Of a stretch of DNA of 6,060 nucleotides, positions 1 to 6,060 are shown piece by piece. Under the pieces are notes generated by a model, which had not been told where the DNA came from, ran no database searches, and was given only the letters and a program-made list of their open reading frames with translations. The translations under genes were made by a program, and so were the position numbers. Origin of the DNA: a bacterium. GTDB taxonomy: Bacteria > CSSED10-310 > JAJRTK01. The stretch spans positions 1-6,060 of the forward strand of contig JAJRTK010000516.1 in the NCBI GenBank assembly GCA_024278345.1, written 5' to 3'. Every line of letters begins with the position of its first letter. Position 1 is the first letter of the stretch.

Positions 1-142
1 AATAAACTATTCCAAGGCGTCCAATCTCATGCCAATCCTCAAACTACTCGATCATGAACGGGGTGACGACGAAGCCGCGTGAAGAAAAAAATCAACGATT
101 TCCACCATTACGGAATGAGTGGGCAGGGAGCGCGCTCATCTT

Positions 143-166
143 CCCGTTGCAACGAAGGGCAACGGG
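143..166. repeat. Isolated 8-bp hairpin downstream of the ABC remnant
   Basis: Two perfectly complementary 8-base arms (143-150 and 159-166) flank an 8-base loop. It lies about 25 bases beyond the stop codon of the minus-strand exporter remnant. On that strand no run of T follows, so it is not a normal intrinsic terminator. It could stabilise a 3' end or be a leftover of a repeat. The rest of 1-189 shows no convincing gene on either strand. Confidence 0.4.
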
Positions 167-189
167 ATCCCAGCCCACGTTTTTGTACG

Positions 190-1290
190 CTACGCGTTTT
201 CCTTTTTTTTCTGTTTCTGTCCCGCCTTGCGTGGATACCCCCACTTGCGAAGCTCAAGCTCTCTTCGCACCTCCTTGGAATCGGCGATCTTGGGAACCGA
301 GTCCAGGAGCGTCACCACACGTTCGGCCGCCGCCTGGGCAGCCTGAGCCTGGGCGAGCTGCTGGGCGAGTTGTTGAACCGGGTCGGAAAGCTGCCTCGCG
401 TAGGTCATGAAAAGGAGCAACGTACCAAGGCTCACCCCCCCAGCCATCGTGCCGTAACCGCCAAAGACCAAGGCCAGGCCCGTGCCCACACTGACCAATC
501 CCAGGATGACAGGAAGATAGAGCGCCGTCTGGACCGCGTTCCTCACCGATTCCCCAAACATCCGGCCGCTGATGCTCTGAAACTCCTTGAAGTTCCCGGC
601 TTCTCTCACCAGGCTCTTCGTCGTCCGTACCCCGTTGATCGCCTCATTGAAGGCAGCGGTGATCCGAGAGCCAGTCTTGCGCACGGCCCGGGAGCTGGCC
701 AGAAGGCGCTTCTGGAACCAAAGGCTCACCCAGGCAAGAGCCGGAACGACCAGGAGCACCAAAAGTGCCAGCTTCCAGTTCAGCCAGAGCATGATGACGG
801 TGATGAAACCCAAGAAAGATGATCCCCAGGCAACATCGAGCAACAGCCAGGCTATCACCCGCGACAAACGGTCACAGTCCGACGTCAGACGCGTCATGAG
901 CCAACCGACGGATCGGCGATCGAAGTACTCGAGCTCGAGCTCCTGCAACCGAACAAACCCGGCGTTGCGGATGTCGTGGCTCACAGAAGTGGAAATCCGG
1001 CCCGCGTATCGAACGAATGTCCCCACGGAGAAAGATAAAAGCAGCGCCAAAACCAGGTAACACCACGCAAGACCCGCCAACTCCGCGTTGACGCCTCGCG
1101 CCGCGATCTCGTCCACGAGGGACCGCGTCACCAGAGCGAAGCCTCCATCACAAAACGCCGTCACGGCGCCGCTTCCCGCTACAATGAAAAAATAGACCCG
1201 GTACGGGCGGCCAAAGGCCAAGATCTTTCTCCAAACTGACCAATCCAGGCGGCCACTAAATTCTTCTTCCGCAAATCGTTTTTCACTCAT
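190..1290 (-). pseudogene. Heterodimeric ABC exporter half: membrane domain only, ATPase domain missing
   Basis: The frame encodes 366 residues that match the transmembrane domain of a type IV ABC exporter half-transporter (YheH/BmrD-like side of a heterodimer). The soluble N-terminus resembles such proteins. Hydrophobic segments lie near residues 31-54, 71-94, 134-150, 153-173, 248-268 and 275-297, and the intracellular-loop motif EYFDR with a following MTRLTSDCDRL is at 121-141. After the usual helix ending in AAERVVTLLD (331-340) the protein runs into a basic tail ending KKKENA and stops. The family continues with a nucleotide-binding domain of about 240 residues, and no Walker A sequence is visible between 190 and position 1. 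The start at 1290 is chosen because it overlaps the preceding gene's stop by four bases (ATGA), a typical coupled heterodimer arrangement. Without an ATPase domain it should not transport by itself. A short membrane protein that is still made cannot be excluded. Confidence 0.8.
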
Positions 1291-1802
1291 GAGCCACTTT
1301 CCTGAATCGACCAGACTTGGCGATAGAGCCCCTCTTCCTGGAGTAGGGACTCGTGGGTGCCCAACTGCGCCACGCGGCCCTCTTCCAGTACCAGGACTCG
1401 ATCCGCTTCCATCAATGTGGAAAGGCGGTGTGCAATGAGCAAGGTCGTGCGGCGTCCGTGCCGCTGGCGCAACGCCTGAAGAATTTTTGCCTCCGTTTCG
1501 GTATCGACGGAGCAAAGCGCATCGTCGAGAACCAAAATTTCCGGATCCCGAAGCAGCGCGCGGGCCAAAGTCAACCGCTGTCTCTGACCTCCTGACAAGG
1601 TGATTCCCCTCTCCCCCACCACGGTGGCGTATCCCTTTTCAAAGCCCAGAATCGCCTTGTGAACCGCCGCCGTATCCGCGGCGACCACCATCTCGTCATC
1701 GCTGGCCTCTGGCCGACCCATCTTGATGTTCTCTTTTTCCCGGTTCTTCGCGCCATGTGGGTCTCCCGAAAAGAAAAAAGCCCGCATCGCTGTGCGGGCC
1801 AT
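1287..1802 (-). pseudogene. ABC exporter ATPase domain, C-terminal fragment
   Basis: Family similarity begins around position 1740 (EKENIKMGRPEASDDE) and runs to the stop at 1287. It contains the region after the Q-loop, the signature LSGGQRQR, the Walker B string ILVLDD, a D-loop (SVD) and the switch histidine in IAHR. The membrane domain, Walker A and Q-loop expected upstream are missing, so only about the last 150 of some 580 residues remain. The residue after the Walker B aspartate is Asp rather than the catalytic Glu, as is common in the degenerate-site subunit (YheI/BmrC-like) of heterodimeric exporters. This supports pairing with the downstream gene, which it overlaps by four bases. 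The open frame reaches an ATG at 1802, but codons upstream of about 1740 come from an intrinsic terminator and look non-coding. Product family is certain; the status as a broken gene is inferred from the missing domains. Confidence 0.8.
1774..1799 (-). terminator. Intrinsic terminator, second of a tandem pair
   Basis: A perfect 7-bp GC-rich stem (1780-1786 with 1793-1799) with a 6-base loop is followed on the minus strand by six T residues (1774-1779), then one C and more T. It is oriented to stop transcription entering from the small unit at 1822-2068. It lies immediately upstream of the ABC remnant, so the remnant would be poorly transcribed from that side. Confidence 0.8.
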
Positions 1803-1821
1803 GGGAGCCGTTCAAGGCAAC

Positions 1822-1852
1822 AAAAAAGCCCGCTCTTCCGGGGGAGGCGGGC
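1822..1852 (-). terminator. Intrinsic terminator, first of a tandem pair
   Basis: A 6-bp stem (1828-1833 with 1847-1852), which can lengthen inward across a bulge, is followed on the minus strand by six T residues (1822-1827). It closes the small minus-strand transcription unit. It shares the 12-base string AAAAAAGCCCGC (plus strand) with the second terminator. Confidence 0.8.
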
Positions 1853-2033
1853 AACATACATTTTTATTCAAAAAAAACTACGTGCCCATCCACCCCGCTC
1901 GGTTGATATCGATTCGCGTGGTGTGGACAACGATGTTCATAGGACTCGGTCTCACGGATTGGTTTCGAAAACGGATCGCGATAGATGCGCGGCCCGTCGT
2001 TTGATGACATAAATCCACTAATAAAAACGACAT
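1822..2033 (-). ncRNA. Small minus-strand transcript of unknown function (RNA or tiny mRNA)
   Basis: A near-consensus promoter at 2039-2068 and the terminator at 1822-1852 bound a transcript of about 210 nt. The sequence is clearly less GC-rich than its surroundings. The 5' end (2020-2029) can pair with a segment just before the terminator (1859-1868) to form a 10-bp closing stem including one G-U pair, as in some structured small RNAs. Two overlapping ORFs also fit inside. One has 51 codons (2033 to 1878) and its ATG falls at the predicted transcription start, so it would be leaderless. The other has 48 codons (2010 to 1864) with only a weak GGA three bases before its ATG and a stop 11 bases before the terminator stem. 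Neither resembles a family I know and neither shows the strong GC-rich third position of the URC genes. The unit looks real; whether RNA or protein is the product is open. It is not recognisably 6S, tmRNA, SRP RNA or a T-box leader. Confidence 0.4.
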
Positions 2034-2038
2034 TGTCT

Positions 2039-2068
2039 ATTCTAACAGTTTGACCTTAGGGTTGTCAA
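2039..2068 (-). promoter_or_regulatory. Sigma-70-type promoter for the small minus-strand unit
   Basis: On the minus strand a consensus -35 hexamer TTGACA (2068-2063) is separated by 18 bases from TAGAAT (2044-2039), which matches five of six -10 positions. Predicted transcription start is near 2031-2033. It is the best promoter match in the window. Confidence 0.75.
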
Positions 2069-2105
2069 GAATAGGTACGCGATTCTTCGGATGCCAGCGA
2101 TTCTT
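2067..2105. promoter_or_regulatory. Repeated ATTCTT hexamers, possible operator
   Basis: The 9-mer GCGATTCTT occurs twice in the same orientation (2079-2087 and 2097-2105), 18 bases apart. The hexamer also occurs inverted at 2067-2072, touching the -35 element of the minus-strand promoter. The cluster sits between two divergent promoters, where a regulator site would be expected. No binding protein can be named, and the short length means chance is possible. Confidence 0.25.
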
Positions 2106-2189
2106 GGGGGGGAACCGAAACGTCGGACAGCCGAAAGAGGTGGCCAATCATGGGTTGATTTCGTTGCACCTTTTTTGGCCACGCAACTT

Positions 2190-2219
2190 GTGACGTGGGG
2201 GAAGTGTTTATGATAAAAT
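2190..2219 (+). promoter_or_regulatory. Extended -10 promoter for the URC genes
   Basis: The string TGATAAAAT (2211-2219) is an extended -10 element: TG, one base, then TAAAAT, which matches five of six consensus bases. A weak -35 (GTGACG, four of six) lies 18 bases upstream at 2190-2195. Transcription would start near 2226, about 28 bases before the chosen URC1 start codon. This also argues against the in-frame ATG at 2218. An inverted GTTGC/GCAAC pair (2163-2167 and 2183-2187) lies directly upstream of the -35 and may be a regulatory site. Confidence 0.5.
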
Positions 2220-2234
2220 GATATTTTCTATTCC

Positions 2235-2244
2235 GAGGAGAGGA
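2235..2244 (+). promoter_or_regulatory. Ribosome binding site deciding the URC1 start
   Basis: The purine run GAGGAGAGGA ends nine bases before the ATG at 2254. An in-frame ATG at 2218 lies upstream of this site and inside the -10 element, so 2254 is preferred. Confidence 0.75.
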
Positions 2245-2253
2245 CCCACCAGG

Positions 2254-3515
<1,262 letters not shown>

Positions 3516-3516
<1 letters not shown>

Positions 3517-5021
3517 TGCAAGACTGGAATCCAGCACCTGGAGAAGAAGCAGGGGATGTGGTGTCAGGAACCGCGGCGCAAGCCGGCCCCACCGTCCATG
3601 CGGCGCGGTGCGCGGCGGAGGGCAGGTATCCAAAGAGATCTTGCCTTGAGGAACTGCCGCCGGCCCAGCGGGCCGCCATCGAAGAACTGCGGCGGCCCCG
3701 GACGATTCGGGAGCGGTGCCGGCGCCTCCTGGCGCTGGCGGAACAGGGCGAGCTCCGTCACTTCCGTTACCGGAAGGAGCGCCTCGACGAGGCGGCTGAA
3801 CGGGTGGCGGCGGTGGTCCGGGAACGATATCCCGATCTCCGGATTCCCCTCCACAGTCGGTTCCGCCATTTTGAGGCTGGGGGCAAGGACCGGGTGGCGC
3901 GTCTTTGGGCGAAGCTCCATGGAGCGTCGGAAGCGGAACGGGGCCGGAGCCTTGTGGACCTCGTGGTGGTAAGTGTTTTCCTGGATGCCGGCGCTGGCGC
4001 TGCGTGGCGCTATGCGGAGCCAGAGACGGGCCGTCTCTTCACTCGTTCCGAGGGGCTGGCCGTGGCCAGCGTCACCGCTTTCTTCCAGGGGCTCTTCTCC
4101 AGTGACCCGAAGCATCCTTGCCGAGCCGACGCAACGGGCCTCACGGCCATCACGGCGGAGCGACTCGGAGAGGCTTTCCAGGTGACGCCCGAGAATCCCC
4201 TGGCGGGGCTGGAGGGACGGGCGGCTCTGCTTCGGCGGCTGGGAGAAGAGCTTCTCCGGGAAGATCCGACCGGGACGACGGATCCGTGCCGCCCGGGCCT
4301 CGAAGCGGCGGATCCGCGCCAGCCAGAAATGGCGGGAGGGCGGCCGGGGGCCGAATCGGACGCGCGGCGGTCAGAGATGGCGACAGGGCGCCCGGGCCTC
4401 GAAGCGGCGGAGCCGCGGCGGCCCGGGGAACTGTATGATCGCTGGAGCCGCCTTGCGGGGCCTGAGAAATGGCTGCGGGCGGAAGTCATCTTCGGGGACC
4501 TCCTGGCCGAGTTTTCCGGGATCTGGCCAGGCCGGCTCCAGATCGGCGGCGTACCGCTGGGGGATGTTTGGCCACACCCCAAGGCCGGCGGATCCGGGCT
4601 TTCCGGGGGGTTGATCCCCTTCCACAAGCTCTCCCAGTGGTTGAGCTATTCCCTTGTAGAGGCCATGACCCTCCTGGGCTTCCAAGTCCATGGGGTGGAG
4701 GCCTTGACCGGTCTTGCGGAGTATCGCAATGGTGGCTTGCTGCTGGATCTGGGGATCATCGAGCCCCGCCGCGAAGAGATCCTGCAACGCGACTTCCCGG
4801 CATCAGCGGTGGAGATCGTGGAATGGCGGGCCCTCACCGTTGCCGGCCTCGACGAGCTGGCCCCACGCATCCGGAAAGAGCTGGGGGAAGCAGGCAGAAA
4901 CCTGACCATGGCCGAAATTCTGGAGGGTGGGACTTGGGAAACCGGCCGCCGAATCGCCCGGGAGCTCCGGCCCGACGGTCGGCCACCTATCACCCTCAAG
5001 AGCGATGGGACGGTCTTTTGA
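3516..5021 (+). CDS. urc4: URC4/urg3-type DUF1688 protein (uracil catabolism)
   Basis: The 501-residue product is a clear DUF1688 protein. Conserved-looking blocks occur in order: HSRFRHFEAGG (113-123), SVFLDAGAGAAW (153-164), RSEGLAVAS (177-185), NPLAGLEGR (227-235), IPFHKLSQWLSYSL (367-380), LTGLAEYRNGG (397-407), VEWRALTV (435-442), ILEGGTW (468-474) and the C-terminal SDGTVF. No signal peptide or membrane segment is seen, so it should be cytosolic. In yeast, URC4 is essential for uracil use and ribosylurea has been reported as an intermediate of the route. A role on that ring-opened product, releasing urea, is inference. Family members are usually nearer 410-430 residues; this one is longer through an N-terminal extension of about 55 residues and a triplicated segment at 259-305. 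The ATG at 3516 overlaps the URC1 stop and has AAGGG nine bases upstream. A GTG at 3561 with AGGGG ahead of it is an alternative start that would trim the extension. Family assignment is very secure, chemistry is not. Confidence 0.93.
4290..4430 (+). repeat. Three in-frame degenerate tandem repeats inside URC4
   Basis: Units begin at 4290, 4341 and 4389 (51 and 48 bases apart). Each opens with codons for RPG, followed by an acidic stretch and an Arg/Pro-rich or EMA/EMAT stretch. The first and third units share 23 identical bases (4290-4312 and 4389-4411). Because the spacings are multiples of three, the frame is kept. Only the last unit runs into the family-typical RPGELYD segment, so the first two (residues 259-291) look like an expansion of a loop. 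Confidence 0.75.
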
Positions 5022-5276
5022 ACGGGAAGGATTTTGGCACGGAACGGAGGGAGCTTGGGAATGGAGCCGGATTCGTGGTGGTGCTTCGGCCTTCGGGCAG
5101 TGGATAGCAAGAGCGGCGACAATGGCGAGCAGCGGCGGACGGACTGCCGTCGCTGGGAGCGGAACGTAACACACAAAAAAACAAAGGATTTACCGACAAC
5201 CACACCCTCGACGAAGAACACGATCTGAATCGTTGTTCGGCGGAAACTCCCTCAACGCCTTCAGTAGGAAAAAAGA
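5022..5276 (+). other. Intergenic gap between URC4 and upp with an imperfect hairpin
   Basis: No convincing gene is present. A 64-codon frame at 5034-5228 has no ribosome binding site or recognisable motif. The second half is rich in A and C (5166-5220) and should be unstructured in RNA. An inverted repeat (5216-5224 with 5229-5238, one bulged T) ends 38 bases before the upp start. I see neither a clear promoter nor a clear terminator, so readthrough from URC4 into upp is likely but unproven. Confidence 0.4.
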
Positions 5277-5909
5277 GTGAAAAACGTCACCGTTGTCCAT
5301 CATCCGCTCATTCAGCACAAGCTCACTCAGATGCGAAAGAAGGGGACGAGCACGGCGAAGTTTCGCGCATTGCTTCAGGAGATCAGTCTTCTTCTTGCCT
5401 ACGAGATCACCCGGGATTTCCCCCTGACCTACGAGTCCATCGAGACGCCTCTGGAAACGATGGAGAGGGCGCCGGTTCTGGAGGGAAAGAAGCTCGTGCT
5501 GGTTGGAATCATGCGGGCAGGGGAAGGCATCTTGGACGGGATGCTCCAGATCATCCCGTCCGCGCGGGTGGGGCACGTGGGTCTCTACCGCGACCCCACC
5601 ACCCTGGCTGCCGTGGAATACTATTGCAAGCTGCCACGCCAAATGGAGGGGCGCTCCGCCATCATCGTCGATCCCATGCTGGCGACGGGGCACACGGCCA
5701 TCGCCGCCATCACCCGGGTTAAGCAGTCCAGGCCCAAGAATCTCAAGTTCGTCTGTATCCTGGCCTCCCGCCGCGGCATCCAAACCGTGATGGAGGAACA
5801 CCCCGACGTGCCGATTTTCACAGCCGCCGTGGATCGCGAGCTCGACGAACAGGGCTACATCCTCCCTGGAATCGGCGACGTGGGAGACCGGATGTTCGGA
5901 ACCAAATAG
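5277..5909 (+). CDS. upp: Uracil phosphoribosyltransferase
   Basis: This cytosolic enzyme converts uracil and PRPP to UMP and pyrophosphate. The 210-residue product aligns end to end with E. coli Upp (208 residues): N-terminal HHPLIQHKL, a central [14 protein letters not shown] stretch matching the RAG region, the PRPP-binding motif IVDPMLATG at 130-138, and the uracil-binding C-terminal segment [17 protein letters not shown] at 194-210. The start is GTG at 5277, giving an N-terminus that aligns with the E. coli protein, with TAGGA ending seven bases upstream. It differs from E. coli at the second-ligand loop (ASRRGI where E. coli has APEGI). Elsewhere upp serves salvage. Next to URC1 and URC4 it most likely fills the URC6/urg2 role of feeding uracil into the degradative route, though it may do both. 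Its own ribosome binding site and the 255-base gap leave room for separate expression. Confidence 0.95.
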   Translation: MKNVTVVHHPLIQHKLTQMRKKGTSTAKFRALLQEISLLLAYEITRDFPLTYESIETPLETMERAPVLEGKKLVLVGIMRAGEGILDGMLQIIPSARVGHVGLYRDPTTLAAVEYYCKLPRQMEGRSAIIVDPMLATGHTAIAAITRVKQSRPKNLKFVCILASRRGIQTVMEEHPDVPIFTAAVDRELDEQGYILPGIGDVGDRMFGTK

Positions 5910-5965
5910 ACCACTTTTCGGCCTCGGTCATGGTACCGGCCACGGTTCAGATTTCAGACGCCGCC

Positions 5966-6060
5966 CCAGGGCTTCCAGCCCTGGAACCCGGCGGAGGCTC
6001 TGCCTCCGGACCTCCGCTGGGAGCGCCGCTCCCAGACCCACGCCAGGGAGCCAGCTCCCT
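5966..6060. repeat. Array of regularly spaced GC-rich hairpins, continuing past the window
   Basis: Four short inverted repeats follow one another: 5966-5984 (7-bp arms, 5-base loop), 5992-6008 (7-bp arms, 3-base loop), 6017-6035 (8-bp arms, 3-base loop) and 6045-6060 (6-bp arms, cut by the window edge). Their centres are 25-27 bases apart, and linkers resembling ACCC plus CG separate them. The arm sequences differ while paired bases match, so structure rather than sequence is kept. An alternative longer pairing (5991-5997 with 6011-6017) competes with the second hairpin. There is no run of T, so this is not a standard terminator. It may act as a transcript-end stabiliser for the URC transcript or be a REP-like repeat family. 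Confidence 0.75.

Noticed and set aside
79-822. A 247-codon plus-strand frame opposite the ABC membrane remnant.
   Set aside because: The opposite strand carries clear ABC exporter motifs in the same region; this translation has no domain signal and reads as a shadow of GC-rich coding.
1741-1802. The peptide FFFSG in the upstream extension of the ATPase fragment, resembling the FLFSG before the ENI motif in exporters.
   Set aside because: It is encoded by the T run of the terminator and is separated from ENI by extra unrelated residues, so chance is the simpler reading.
1880-1910. A GGGTGGATGGG string ahead of a terminator, reminiscent of a T-box leader.
   Set aside because: It lacks the ACCGCG continuation of the T-box sequence, there is no specifier-loop layout, and no aminoacyl or transport gene follows intact.
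5034-5228. A 64-codon frame between URC4 and upp.
   Set aside because: There is no ribosome binding site, no motif, and the composition changes abruptly within it.
5966-6060. CRISPR array.
   Set aside because: There is no repeated identical direct repeat; the units differ in sequence and are hairpins with 7-9 base linkers, not spacers of 30 or more bases.

Overview
The window is GC-rich bacterial DNA whose two halves differ in character. I cannot fix the taxon. The coding density, GC-rich third positions, sigma-70-like promoters, AGGA-type ribosome binding sites and intrinsic terminators all fit a free-living bacterium. The strongest content is a three-gene plus-strand cluster, roughly 2190-5909, that matches the URC type of uracil catabolism: a GTP cyclohydrolase II paralogue of the URC1/urg1 type, a DUF1688 protein of the URC4/urg3 type, and a uracil phosphoribosyltransferase (URC6/urg2 role). 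In yeasts this trio breaks uracil down by a route different from the reductive (Pyd) and Rut pathways. Uracil is first converted to UMP, the pyrimidine ring of a nucleotide is then opened, and urea is released with ribosylurea as a reported intermediate. The chemistry of the URC1 and URC4 proteins is only partly worked out, and bacterial operons like this one are little studied.

Layout from left to right. Positions 1-189 hold no recognisable gene, only one perfect 8-bp hairpin. Positions 190-1802 (minus strand) carry the adjoining ends of a two-gene heterodimeric ABC exporter operon. The downstream half-transporter keeps all of its membrane domain but stops before its ATPase domain. The upstream half-transporter survives only as the C-terminal half of its ATPase domain. 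Both look like gene remnants. Positions 1774-1852 hold two tandem minus-strand terminators. Positions 1822-2068 form a compact minus-strand transcription unit: a near-consensus promoter, about 200 nt of lower-GC sequence with two overlapping ORFs of 51 and 48 codons, ends that can pair with each other, and the terminators. It may be a small RNA or a tiny protein gene and I cannot name it. Positions 2069-2253 are a divergent control region with repeated hexamers and an extended -10 promoter facing the URC genes.

URC1 (2254-3516) and URC4 (3516-5021) overlap by one base and must be co-expressed. After a 255-base gap with its own ribosome binding site comes upp (5277-5909). URC4 carries an unusual in-frame triplicated segment (4290-4430). 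From 5966 to the window edge there is a regularly spaced array of short GC-rich hairpins that continues beyond the window.

How the genes could work together: Upp loads uracil onto PRPP to make UMP; the URC1 protein, which keeps the zinc site of GTP cyclohydrolase II, is expected to open the pyrimidine ring; the URC4 protein is expected to act on the ring-opened product, possibly releasing urea. The genes that would use urea and the three-carbon product are not in this window.
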